From positions 2,762,667 through 2,826,666 of the forward strand of contig NZ_KV917380.1 of assembly GCF_002019765.1 (NCBI RefSeq): a stretch of DNA of 64,000 nt, given 5' to 3'. Source of the DNA: Shouchella oshimensis. GTDB lineage: Bacteria > Bacillota > Bacilli > Bacillales > Bacillaceae_D. Shown here piece by piece: positions 51,603 to 59,889 of the stretch. Numbering within the stretch: position 1 is the stretch's first letter; the number at the start of each line of letters is the position of its first letter. A model generated the notes under the pieces. That model was not told the DNA's origin, searched no databases, and worked only from the letters and a program-made list of their open reading frames with translations. A program made the position numbers and the translations under genes.

Positions 51603-53882
51603 TTATTTAACGAGAAGCTCCTTACGTTTGTTCTTCGCTGCTTTTACCATCGCTTTAAGCGCCTCTACCGTTTCTGGTTCTTTTCTCGTTTTCAAACCAC
51701 AGTCTGGATTCACCCAAAAGATTCGCTGATCCAGCACTTGAAGGGCTCGGTTAATACTTGTTTCCATTTCCTCCTCTGTCGGAACTCTTGGACTATGGAT
51801 ATCGTATACGCCTAAACCAATGCCTTTGCTATACGTGTAATCTTCAAACGCAGTAATTAATTCTCCGTGACTTCGAGACATTTCAATAGAGATGACATCT
51901 GCATCTAATCCATCAATCGCTTGAATAATATCTTGGAAATCCGAATAACACATATGGGTATGAATTTGTGTCTCAGGTTGAACAGACTTTACAGATAGCT
52001 GAAACGCCACTACTGATTGGTTTAAGTAATCTGTCCACTTGCTTCTTTTTAATGGCAATCCCTCTCTTAATGCTGGTTCATCTACTTGAATCACTGTAAT
52101 GCCAGCACTTTCTAAGGCAAGCACTTCTTTTTCAAGTGCCAATGCTATTTGGTTCACCACATCGCCTGGTTGTAAGTCCGTACGTGGGAATGACCAATTG
52201 TAAATCGTTACAGGACCCGTTAGCATCCCTTTTACCGGTTTCTCTGTCAAGGATTGAGCGTAAAGGGTTTCTTTTACTGTCATCTCCTCTTGGAAGTAGA
52301 CATCTCCGTAAATGATCGGTGGTTTCACACAACGTGAACCGTATGACTGCACCCATCCGTTTGATGTAAATTCAAATCCACCAAGCTTTTCACCGAAAAA
52401 CTCAACCATATCAGTTCGTTCAAATTCTCCATGAACGAGTACGTCTAAATCAATATCCTCTTGAATGTCAATCCACCGCTTAATTTCTGCGTTAATAAAC
52501 GCTTCATATGCTTCGTTTGAAATCTCTCCTCTTCTCCATTGTAGTCTTGTTTTACGCACTTCAGGGGATTGAGGAAAGCTACCAATTGTCGTTGTTGGCA
52601 AGTTAGGAAATTGGAACACTTCTTGCTGAAGCTCCATCCGTTTATTTGCCGGAACCTCGCGCTTTGAATCTTCTTTCTTACTTCGTTCTAACGCTTCGCG
52701 AACTTCTTTATTTGTACGACTTGCCGATTGATTTAACGCTTCAATTGCCTCTTTACCAGCTTGTAAACGTTCAGGTTCATTTTCCTTATTTACGACGCTT
52801 TTCACTTGATCTAATTCTGTTAATTTCTCTTCTGCAAAAGAAAGTGCTGCTTTTAAATCACTCTCAAGCTTTTGTTCATGCTTTAACGTAACTGGCACAT
52901 GTAAAAGACTACATGATGGCTGAATAATTAATTGTTCCTCAGAAACCACTGTTAAAATTTCTTTCACAATAGAATGAGTCTCTGTTAGATCGGTACGCCA
53001 AATGTTTCGGCCATCAATTAAACCTGCAGCTAATGTCTTGTCTTTCGGAAAGTCAGTTCCTTTTAATTGCTCCAAACTATTACTGTAAACGAAATCTAAT
53101 CCGAGACCAGCAACAGCTAGCTTTGTAGCACGATCTAACGCACCAATTCCTTCAAAATAAGTTTGGAGTAGTATCTTTGCATCGGGAGCAGACTTTGCGA
53201 ACCAATCATAAGCTTCTTCAATAATGGACCATTCCTCGTCTGATACATCGCCAACTAAAATCGGCTCATCTACTTGAATCCATTCAACACCCGCGTTAGC
53301 AAGTTCGTTTAATACTGTAGTATAAAGTGGCAATAGACTTCTGACATGATCAACAAACGAACGATTGCCATACTGTTTTGACAGTTTCACAAACGTAACA
53401 GGGCCTAAAATAACAGGCTTTCCAACAATATGAAGCTCTTTCTTTGCTTCCTCAATGAGCGTTAACCAACGATTATGAACTAATTCTGGTTCACTACCAT
53501 TTAGCTCTGGAACAATATAATGATAATTTGTATCAAACCATTTTGTCATTTCAGCAGCAACGGCGTTATCATTTCCTCGCGCAATCGCAAAATACGTATC
53601 TAAATCAACTTCTCCACCATCGTATGAAAAACGATCAGGTACTAATCCAAACGCTACCGCTGTATCTAACACATGATCGTAGTGAGTAAAATCGCCAACA
53701 GGAATCAAATCAAGTCCAGCATCTTTTTGCTTTTGTAAATTTTCAAGGCGCAACGCTTTTTGCTTCGTTATATAATCCTCTTTTGATATTTTTTGGTTCC
53801 AATAAGCTTCAAGATTTTTTTTCCACTCACGTTGTTCCCCAATTCTTGGAAAACCCAAACTTGAACTTCTCACACTACTCAT
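51603..53882 (-). CDS. metE: 5-methyltetrahydropteroyltriglutamate-homocysteine S-methyltransferase (B12-independent)
   Basis: A 759-residue methionine synthase that does not need cobalamin. The duplicated barrel is visible: N-terminal SSLGFPRIGEQREWKKNLEAYW and C-terminal LPTTTIGSFPQSPEVRKTR. Zinc ligands lie in QIHTHMCYSDF (His, Cys), SIEMSRSHGE and NPDCGLKTRK (Cys). Methyl transfer from folate to homocysteine makes methionine. Expression is set by a SAM-I riboswitch and a cobalamin riboswitch in tandem, so it is made only when both SAM and B12 are low. GAGGAGGCAAAAGA precedes the ATG. Confidence 0.97.
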   Translation of the reverse strand: MSSVRSSSLGFPRIGEQREWKKNLEAYWNQKISKEDYITKQKALRLENLQKQKDAGLDLIPVGDFTHYDHVLDTAVAFGLVPDRFSYDGGEVDLDTYFAIARGNDNAVAAEMTKWFDTNYHYIVPELNGSEPELVHNRWLTLIEEAKKELHIVGKPVILGPVTFVKLSKQYGNRSFVDHVRSLLPLYTTVLNELANAGVEWIQVDEPILVGDVSDEEWSIIEEAYDWFAKSAPDAKILLQTYFEGIGALDRATKLAVAGLGLDFVYSNSLEQLKGTDFPKDKTLAAGLIDGRNIWRTDLTETHSIVKEILTVVSEEQLIIQPSCSLLHVPVTLKHEQKLESDLKAALSFAEEKLTELDQVKSVVNKENEPERLQAGKEAIEALNQSASRTNKEVREALERSKKEDSKREVPANKRMELQQEVFQFPNLPTTTIGSFPQSPEVRKTRLQWRRGEISNEAYEAFINAEIKRWIDIQEDIDLDVLVHGEFERTDMVEFFGEKLGGFEFTSNGWVQSYGSRCVKPPIIYGDVYFQEEMTVKETLYAQSLTEKPVKGMLTGPVTIYNWSFPRTDLQPGDVVNQIALALEKEVLALESAGITVIQVDEPALREGLPLKRSKWTDYLNQSVVAFQLSVKSVQPETQIHTHMCYSDFQDIIQAIDGLDADVISIEMSRSHGELITAFEDYTYSKGIGLGVYDIHSPRVPTEEEMETSINRALQVLDQRIFWVNPDCGLKTRKEPETVEALKAMVKAAKNKRKELLVK

Positions 53883-53913
53883 TCTTTTGCCTCCTCAAAA
53901 AGTTGTACTCATC

Positions 53914-54145
53914 ATAAAAAAATCCCTTTCAAGAGAAAGGGATAGGAAATCTACCAAAAAGTCACTAGTGACAAGACAGCTAGTTTTAAAGGCAACATTT
54001 CCACTCCTCTCTAGATCCGCGTAGAGCTAAGCAGAACGATTCGGCAGGCAATCTGACTTCGTACAATGTACGTCACAGTGGCGGGACCGTCTTGGATTTA
54101 CACCAAGTTCCCCTTTTAAGCAGCGAAACGCTACACCGATTCGTT
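53914..54145 (-). promoter_or_regulatory. Cobalamin riboswitch upstream of metE
   Basis: The aptamer (54035-54145) has the reverse-strand core GGTGTAAATCC, then ACGGTCCCGCCACTGTGA and, further on, AGTC-GA and TGCCTGCC, the classic B12-box elements. P1 arms are at 54136-54145 and 54035-54044. The expression platform ends in a terminator ATCCCTTTC/GAAAGGGAT with seven T residues (53914-53943), 32 bases before the metE ATG. Binding of adenosylcobalamin would stop transcription. Confidence 0.93.
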
Positions 54146-54159
54146 TTGATTATGAAATT

Positions 54160-54313
54160 GAAAAAAACCCTTTTCGAATGAAAAGGGTTTATGCGACATC
54201 ACCGCATCCCCCTTATCTTCCAAAGTTTCCTTTGCTGGAATTAGCACCTTTTCCTAAAAGAAAGGTTGCTGAAGCTTCGTCGGGCCAGTCCCTCCACTTC
54301 TCAATATAAAGAG
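54160..54313 (-). promoter_or_regulatory. SAM-I riboswitch (S-box) upstream of metE
   Basis: The aptamer (54209-54313) shows on the reverse strand GGAGGGACTGGCCC, GCTTCAGCAACC, AAGGTGCTAATTCC and GATAAGG, with P1 arms CTCTTTAT (54306-54313) and ATAAGGGG (54209-54216). A terminator AACCCTTTT/AAAAGGGTT with seven T residues follows (54161-54190). SAM binding favours termination. Placed in series with the cobalamin riboswitch. Confidence 0.95.
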
Positions 54314-54340
54314 TGTTTTCTTATGTATGAGTATTCAATT

Positions 54341-54369
54341 AATTTAGCACACAAAAGCAAATCTGTCAA
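54341..54369 (-). promoter_or_regulatory. Sigma-A promoter of the metE riboswitch leader
   Basis: Reverse strand: perfect -35 TTGACA (54364-54369), 17-base spacer, -10 TAAATT (54341-54346); starts transcription just before the S-box. Confidence 0.7.
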
Positions 54370-54546
54370 AAGGTAATTTTTCAGACCTTGTCCGTTTAGT
54401 ACGATCAACTGTGTCCTTTCACTCCCTTGACGAAATAGCTTCTTATCCATTATCAAGGTGAGCAATCAAAAAATGTCAGTGGTAAACCCCTGTTTTTATC
54501 AATAAAATCTGTTAAACTAGTTAAGTTGACGTAAGGAGGAACATGT

Positions 54547-55563
54547 ATGTTAAAAAGAAACGATCCTTGTCTATGTGGCAGTGGCAAGAAATATAAAAAA
54601 TGTTGTATGCAAAAAAATGAATCGAAAGCAATCGTCACACAAGAGCTTCATCAATTAGAAACAGAAATGCTTTATACAGCTTTTACAAGATATCAAAAAG
54701 AGCTGACAAATTGGGTGCAAAGCTACCACCATGTGTACCCAGACGTAGAAGAGAACGTAACGGAAACGTTATCTAGTATGTTACTCGTTTGGCTCATATT
54801 CCATAGACCGATACAAGAGAACGGGCAGACCATTTATGATACTTTTCTGGAAACGAAAATTAGAAAAATCAAGCGCCCACAAACGGCAAACATTATTGAG
54901 ACGTGGAAAGAAACGAAACCAGCTGTACTTGAAGTTTTAGCGTTAACCAATGAAACAGAATGCGAAAGCCGCAACTTATTTACTGGTGAGACTGTAACAC
55001 ACCTCATCCCTTCTGAGCATAATGAAACAGTAGAACCAGGCTCCACCATTATTGGATTCCCTGCTAAAGGTGAAATCAGTATGACGTTCATCGGTCCAGT
55101 TATAAGCAATCGTCCAGTGAAAACAGCCGAGATTAAGCAAAAAATTGACGCTTTCCAATCCAATGGAAGTGACGATCCGTTTACAGCGAAATGGCCGCAG
55201 CTACTTTCTTCTCTATTAGCAGAGAATGAAGCAGTTGTGAAAAGTGCAGATGACTTTCAATGGTCTTCTGAACAAGTCAAAGAAACGGCTACAATTTTAT
55301 TAGAAGGATTAAAAAAAGACCAACACTCTCCAGAAATTGAGCAGTTGGCATTAGAGAAATGGTATGCTTTTACAACAGCGAAAAAAGTGACCATTCGTAA
55401 GCCAGAAGCTTTCGCAGCTGCAATGGAATACGCACTACAAGAATTCGCTCCACTTTCGGTAACGCAGAAGGCTCTGGCAGAGAAATACAATGTTAGTGCA
55501 TCAACTATTTCTACCCGTTCCATTGAAATTACGAACGAATTACGGGCAACTGAATCTGTGTAA
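54547..55563 (+). CDS. SEC-C zinc-motif protein with C-terminal helix-turn-helix-like segment
   Basis: A 338-residue protein. Residues 6-21 are a SEC-C metal motif (DPCLCGSGKKYKKCC, pattern CxC-x8-CC), also found at the C-terminus of SecA. The middle (30-300) is helical and acidic and matches no family known to me. Residues about 303-333 (SVTQKALAEKYNVSASTISTRSIEI) look like a helix-turn-helix of the kind seen in cyclin-fold/TFIIB repeats or sigma region 4. AAGGAGGAACAT precedes the ATG. A role in nucleic acid or ribosome binding is possible. It is divergent from metE and 18 bases before a membrane protein gene. Confidence 0.8.
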   Translation: MLKRNDPCLCGSGKKYKKCCMQKNESKAIVTQELHQLETEMLYTAFTRYQKELTNWVQSYHHVYPDVEENVTETLSSMLLVWLIFHRPIQENGQTIYDTFLETKIRKIKRPQTANIIETWKETKPAVLEVLALTNETECESRNLFTGETVTHLIPSEHNETVEPGSTIIGFPAKGEISMTFIGPVISNRPVKTAEIKQKIDAFQSNGSDDPFTAKWPQLLSSLLAENEAVVKSADDFQWSSEQVKETATILLEGLKKDQHSPEIEQLALEKWYAFTTAKKVTIRKPEAFAAAMEYALQEFAPLSVTQKALAEKYNVSASTISTRSIEITNELRATESV

Positions 55564-55581
55564 ATGAAGAAGGTTTAAACC

Positions 55582-56010
55582 ATGCGAAAACCGTCCCTTA
55601 GCATCATTATAGGTATTAGCTTACTTTTATCCCTTGTTTTTGGGTTTTTCTTTGCCGTTTACTACTTTGGCATAATCAGCCTGTTTTACTTACTTGGAAT
55701 AGAATATGATTCACTTTGGGCTTTAGCTTGGTTTGTACTCTTTTTTGTTATTGGTAGCTTTATTATTGAGATGATAACAAAAGGAATGATCAACACGATT
55801 GTTCCTAAAATAAACGGCTACCCACTTCAGAAAACAGCAGAAATTACGATACAATTTCTTTTCGTGTTCCCGCTCATACATGTTTTAGAAAAAAATTTCA
55901 CAACCATTACCATTCCTATTATCACTCAAGCTGCATTAGCTTTTCTCATCGTTACCATCGAAACATTACTTACTAATAAAGATTTTACTAAAAAAAACAA
56001 ACCCAGTTGA
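55582..56010 (+). CDS. Small polytopic membrane protein (possibly YrvL-like)
   Basis: A 142-residue protein with four membrane helices (about 6-30, 45-67, 88-103, 108-127). The segment YYFGIISLFYLLGIEYDSLWALAWFVLFF followed by SFIIEMITKGM resembles the YrvL/RsiO-type family of Bacillus membrane regulators, but this is from memory of pattern only. It is 18 bases after the SEC-C gene, probably the same operon. No sigma factor gene is adjacent, so a regulatory role cannot be supported here. Confidence 0.65.
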   Translation: MRKPSLSIIIGISLLLSLVFGFFFAVYYFGIISLFYLLGIEYDSLWALAWFVLFFVIGSFIIEMITKGMINTIVPKINGYPLQKTAEITIQFLFVFPLIHVLEKNFTTITIPIITQAALAFLIVTIETLLTNKDFTKKNKPS

Positions 56011-56034
56011 CGTTGTCAGCGGGTTTGTTTTTTG
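55990..56034. terminator. Bidirectional terminator between the YrvL-like gene and the purine permease
   Basis: Stem ACAAACCC/GGGTTTGT (55998-56028) with inner TGAC/GTCA, A-run before and T-run after. Confidence 0.9.
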
Positions 56035-56035
56035 T

Positions 56036-57553
56036 TTATGAAGCTACTTTTTCTACTTTTTCACTTTCGTGAGAAACAGCCGTATTCTTTGCTTCACGAT
56101 AACCTGTGTACAGAAAGAATAATGCGATGATCACATACCCTACCGTATAGTCAAATGCCGCGTTTAGCGCGAGAGAAGGGGCGTGCATAAAGCCAAAGAA
56201 TGAGAGTAGTCCTCCAATAAGAGAGAATATACTTGCCTTATAAAAATCTTTATCAATCAAAAAGACCGTGATGGCTCCAAGAATAATGGCCGTAAACATC
56301 GCTCCTTGTCCGAGAGGGACAATTCCTTCTGATATACCAGCCACAACCTCTGGTGCACCGTTATTAAAGCGTGTCATCATATAATTAGCGATATATGGAA
56401 GCATCGCTAATGCAATCGCAGGATAGTAGCGACGAGCGTTATTAGCAAATGTACTCCCAATCATCGACATACCAACAAATACGAGAATTGGGGCAACAGC
56501 TGCCATTGGAATTAGTGCGGAAAACGCGCCAATTAACCCTGTAATTGAGGCTAAGGCAAAGATACTTGCATTTAGAATGCTATAACCACGTCCAGCTCCA
56601 AGCTGTTTCGCTCCAACTGTTGCAATATAAACGGTAGTTGGGAACATCCCACCAAAACAAGCACCTAACATCGCACCAATGCCATCTACTGCTTGGCATT
56701 CTCTCACATCATAAGAATCTCCAGCAGCTGACATGGCGTCCACGTTATTCATTGTTTCGATTGCATTATAAATCGTAATAGGAATTAAAATTCCTAGAAG
56801 ACCGATAAGTGCACCAAATAGATAGGTCATCCCTTCAAAAGCCGCAAGTGTAGGTAAAAAAGGATAAAAACCAACATTGCTTAACGCTGTAGTTAAGTCA
56901 CTACTCGTTTGATAACCAAGTACAAAAGCGAGTACAACCCCAACAATGATTGCTAATAAAGAAGCAGGAATATTAAATGGAAGACCTACTTTTGCAACAA
57001 AACCAACTAGAATCACTGCCATGGCAACAAGTCCAATAATTGGAATCTCAAAAACAGAGAACAACATCTCACCGGCAACAAACGTAAACGCTACCCCGGC
57101 CAAAGCGCCTAAAAGCGCTGGTCGGGGGGTATGCTTACGTACCCAGTTCCCAAAGAACGCAACAAGTGCTTCTACAAGTCCTGATAAGAAAGCAGCGGCA
57201 ACTGCAATTTTCCAAGCCAGTTCGTGATCATTCGTTAACGCGAGTGCCGGTGCCGTTACCCCAAATAAAAAGACAAACATCACTGGCGTGGATACACCGT
57301 ATGAGAGAGCTGTAACGTCACTCCGATTCTCTTTTTCTGCTAAACGCTTTGCCATATGCGCATAATATAGATTACCAACAATAACAGCAACCGCTACACC
57401 TGGAATAATCCTTCCAAACACAAGGTCCGTTGAAAAGCCCATTGCTAGTAAAGAGACAGTGATCACAACAAAATTAGCTAAATTATTTTGAAAGAGTGCA
57501 AAAAACGCATCTACATCTTGCCTCTTAAATAACGGGTAATGTACCTGGTTCAC
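56036..57553 (-). CDS. NCS2 family purine permease (AzgA/PbuG-like)
   Basis: A 505-residue membrane transporter with about 13-14 helices that takes up purine bases with protons. Key segments: FALFQNNLANFVVITVSL (helix 1), SYGVSTPVMFVFLFG, and the substrate-site helix region TIYNAIETMNNVDAMSAAGDSYDVRE, followed by ACFGGMFPTTVYIATVGAKQLGAGRGYS. GTG at 57551-57553 (MNQVHYPL) is preferred for its spacing from AAAGATGGGA; ATG at 57565 is possible. It lies directly after xpt under a guanine-type riboswitch, so it likely imports xanthine, hypoxanthine or guanine. Confidence 0.9.
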   Translation of the reverse strand: MNQVHYPLFKRQDVDAFFALFQNNLANFVVITVSLLAMGFSTDLVFGRIIPGVAVAVIVGNLYYAHMAKRLAEKENRSDVTALSYGVSTPVMFVFLFGVTAPALALTNDHELAWKIAVAAAFLSGLVEALVAFFGNWVRKHTPRPALLGALAGVAFTFVAGEMLFSVFEIPIIGLVAMAVILVGFVAKVGLPFNIPASLLAIIVGVVLAFVLGYQTSSDLTTALSNVGFYPFLPTLAAFEGMTYLFGALIGLLGILIPITIYNAIETMNNVDAMSAAGDSYDVRECQAVDGIGAMLGACFGGMFPTTVYIATVGAKQLGAGRGYSILNASIFALASITGLIGAFSALIPMAAVAPILVFVGMSMIGSTFANNARRYYPAIALAMLPYIANYMMTRFNNGAPEVVAGISEGIVPLGQGAMFTAIILGAITVFLIDKDFYKASIFSLIGGLLSFFGFMHAPSLALNAAFDYTVGYVIIALFFLYTGYREAKNTAVSHESEKVEKVAS

Positions 57554-57571
57554 AAAACATCCCATCTTTCG

Positions 57572-58168
57572 TTAGTTGTTTACTAAAGCAGTTTCATCAA
57601 TGAATGTTACTGTTGAACCAACTAGAGAAGCAATTCTTGCAAGTGATTCAATTCGCAAACCTCTTTCTTCAAGCTTTTTACGACCATCTTGAAATGATTT
57701 CTCAATAACAATCCCTACGCCTGCAACAGTTGCACCGGCTTGTTCAACGATACTCACTAAACCAGATGCCGCTTCCCCATTCGCTAAGAAATCATCAATC
57801 AACAGGACTCGGTCTCCTTTTTCAATCAACTCTTTTGAAACCGTCACTTCGGAATATTCTTGCTTGGTAAAGGAATAAACACGGCTAGAGTAAACATTTG
57901 CTTGATTCATCGTTAACGATTTTTTCTTACGAGCAAAAATGAGTGGTACCTGTAACTGATGCGCACACATAAAACTTGGTGCAATACCTGATGATTCAAT
58001 TGTAATCACTTTTGTTACCTGATCATTCTCAAATAATCGTGCAAATTCCACTCCAATTTCTGACATTAATGTAGTATCAACTTGATGATTAAGAAATTGA
58101 TCCACCTTTAAAACACCAGTCGATAAAACCGTTCCTCTTTCCAAAATTGCTTCCTTTAATTGTTTCAT
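57572..58168 (-). CDS. xpt: Xanthine phosphoribosyltransferase
   Basis: A 198-residue purine salvage enzyme forming XMP from xanthine and PRPP. The PRPP motif [19 protein letters not shown] (about 119-137) is present, with a N-terminal [28 protein letters not shown] and [12 protein letters not shown]. Length fits B. subtilis Xpt (194). TAGGAGGATGAAAA precedes the ATG. It is first in an xpt-permease operon, the same order as B. subtilis xpt-pbuX, and is controlled by a purine riboswitch. Confidence 0.96.
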   Translation of the reverse strand: MKQLKEAILERGTVLSTGVLKVDQFLNHQVDTTLMSEIGVEFARLFENDQVTKVITIESSGIAPSFMCAHQLQVPLIFARKKKSLTMNQANVYSSRVYSFTKQEYSEVTVSKELIEKGDRVLLIDDFLANGEAASGLVSIVEQAGATVAGVGIVIEKSFQDGRKKLEERGLRIESLARIASLVGSTVTFIDETALVNN

Positions 58169-58189
58169 TTTTCATCCTCCTAAAAATAG

Positions 58190-58339
58190 AAAAAAGCCGA
58201 AAGATAAACGGACTTCTCCGAGTGATCTTTCGGCTTCTACATGATGTAAAAAGCGCGCAAAAATGGATCACTCGTAGTCAGACCGTTAAATGGCAGTCTG
58301 GTAGAGACTCGCGGACCTTATTACCGCTATTATACGAGT
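58190..58339 (-). promoter_or_regulatory. Guanine-type purine riboswitch of the xpt operon
   Basis: The aptamer (58270-58339) has P1 arms ACTCGTA/TACGAGT, the J1/2 segment TATAATAGCGG, TCTCTACC and the GACTACGAG J3/1 region, where C (not U) after UA gives guanine/hypoxanthine specificity. The 3' P1 arm CGAGTGATC can pair instead with GATCACTCG in the terminator, whose stem AGCCGAAAGAT/ATCTTTCGGCT (58195-58235) ends in T6. Purine binding would stop transcription. Confidence 0.95.
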
Positions 58340-58434
58340 AAGCTATAATATTCGTATTTACAAGTTGCTAATGGATACATTATAAAGAAGAAACGCATAA
58401 ATAGAAAGGGTTTTTTCGCAGAAAATGTTGCTAA

Positions 58435-58465
58435 AAAAAGAAAAACCGGTTACAAACACCGGTTT
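58435..58465 (-). terminator. Terminator of the zinc-ribbon membrane protein gene
   Basis: Eight-base stem AAACCGGT/ACCGGTTT (58443-58465), seven-base loop, T-rich tail on the reverse strand. Confidence 0.8.
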
Positions 58466-58467
58466 CG

Positions 58468-58779
58468 TTACTTCTTCCATTTAATAGCAGTCGGCTTTAA
58501 ACAGCGACGACATTCAAAATCGACCGTTAACGTATGAATCGTTGACGTTGCTTGACAATGAGGACATGTTACCGTTTGAATACGAAGTAATGAAATACCC
58601 AGGCTAAGAATGGATACCATTAAAATTAAAAAAGCTTGTATCATGCTTCCCTCTTGTGTTGCAGCCATCATAATTCCTGCTACAACACCTGTTAAACCAA
58701 TTAACGCCATTAACACTTTTCCTAAACGTAACAAGATTGGTAGTTTTTTTCGTTCAATAACAAGATCAGTATGTTCCAA
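58468..58779 (-). CDS. Small membrane protein with C-terminal zinc ribbon
   Basis: A 103-residue protein with two membrane helices (LLRLGKVLMALIGLTGVVAGIMM and IQAFLILMVSILSLGISLL) and a C-terminal CPHC-x13-CRRC zinc ribbon. TTG at 58777-58779 is taken as start after AAAGAAGGGAAC; the ATG at 58830 has no ribosome site. No family or function was recognised. It stands alone between the xpt riboswitch region and the prenyltransferase gene, on the opposite strand to the latter. Confidence 0.65.
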   Translation of the reverse strand: MEHTDLVIERKKLPILLRLGKVLMALIGLTGVVAGIMMAATQEGSMIQAFLILMVSILSLGISLLRIQTVTCPHCQATSTIHTLTVDFECRRCLKPTAIKWKK

Positions 58780-58877
58780 GTCGTTCCCTTCTTTCAAAGA
58801 AATTAAAGCGATTTCTTCTCTTACTAGCATAGCACATCAGTAAGTTTTTCCAAACATCAATCTGTAAGCTTCTTTTA

Positions 58878-58906
58878 TTGTGCATTTAAATAGCAACGTG
58901 TATAGT
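58878..58906 (+). promoter_or_regulatory. Possible promoter of the prenyltransferase gene
   Basis: -10 TATAGT (58901-58906) 17 bases after a poor -35 TTGTGC (58878-58883). The leader contains a short hairpin GGACA/TGTCC (58914-58930) just before the ribosome site. Confidence 0.4.
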
Positions 58907-58954
58907 CATCATTGGACAGCTAAGTTGTCCGTGGATTTCAGGAGGTGAATCAAC

Positions 58955-59872
58955 ATACAAACACTTACATTTTGGCTTAAAGCCGCTCGAGCTCAAGTAC
59001 TTCCTGTTATGATCTTACCAATTACAATGGGATCTGTTGCTGCTTATGCATGGGACGGAACCTTTCACCTGTTCTTTTTTCTCCTAACTTTAATTGGAGC
59101 TTTAGCAGCTCATTTGTTTTCAAATATGATTAATGATTTATGGGACTTCCGCAATGGTGTTGATACGCAAGCAGAAAAATCTGAAGAATCCATTTCGACT
59201 AATTCACGATTATTAGCGAATGGAAAAGTGGGCGAAGGTCCATTTGCATTTGTCACTTGGGCTTTGTTCGTAATTGCATTTGTGTCAGGACTACTTTTAG
59301 CCATTTTACGCGGTTGGGAATTACTGCTGTTTGCCATTGCTGGTGGACTCATCGCTTACTTCTATGTAGCACCGCCTTTAAAGTTTGGTTATAGAGGGAA
59401 AGGCTATAGTGAGATTGCCATCTTTCTTGCTTTTGGTGTGTTGCCGATAACTGGTAGTTATTTTGTGATGACCCGGTCATTGCCTATGGAAGCTTTCCTG
59501 CTTTCCATACCAATAGGGCTTTTCACAACACTTATTTTGTTTAACCATCATTTTCTTCATTGGCGTGCTGATCAAGAGGCTGGCAAGAAAACATTGGTTG
59601 TTTTATGGGGGGAAAAAGGTGGTCTGATTTTCTCAAAAAGTTTGGCTGCACTTGCCTTTCTCTCCATTTTATGTTTAAGCGTTATTCATGTTTTACCTTG
59701 GTACGCTATTGTTGCTTTAGTTGCTGCCATTCCGCTTGCTAGTGCATATAGGAAACTCGGACCAACCAACAAAAGCCCGGTTTATGGGCAATTAATGGGT
59801 GCGTCCTTAAAAGCAACTACTCGAACCGGTATCGTTATCGTAGTATCTCTATTGATTTACGGGATTATTTAA
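58955..59872 (+). CDS. UbiA family prenyltransferase (MenA-like) with a probable AUA start
   Basis: A 305-residue membrane enzyme with about eight to nine helices that attaches a polyprenyl chain to an aromatic or related acceptor. Both Asp-rich motifs are present: NMINDLWDFRNGVD and HWRADQEAGKKTL. The first ATG (59009) would cut off the conserved FWLKAARAQVLPV start of the family. Between the in-frame stop at 58946 and 59009 there is no ATG, GTG or TTG; ATA at 58955 lies nine bases after a perfect AGGAGGTGA. The acceptor is unknown; it is coupled to a jelly-roll-like gene rather than to men genes. Confidence 0.85.
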   Translation: MQTLTFWLKAARAQVLPVMILPITMGSVAAYAWDGTFHLFFFLLTLIGALAAHLFSNMINDLWDFRNGVDTQAEKSEESISTNSRLLANGKVGEGPFAFVTWALFVIAFVSGLLLAILRGWELLLFAIAGGLIAYFYVAPPLKFGYRGKGYSEIAIFLAFGVLPITGSYFVMTRSLPMEAFLLSIPIGLFTTLILFNHHFLHWRADQEAGKKTLVVLWGEKGGLIFSKSLAALAFLSILCLSVIHVLPWYAIVALVAAIPLASAYRKLGPTNKSPVYGQLMGASLKATTRTGIVIVVSLLIYGII

Positions 59873-59889
59873 AGAAGGAGTGATAACTT

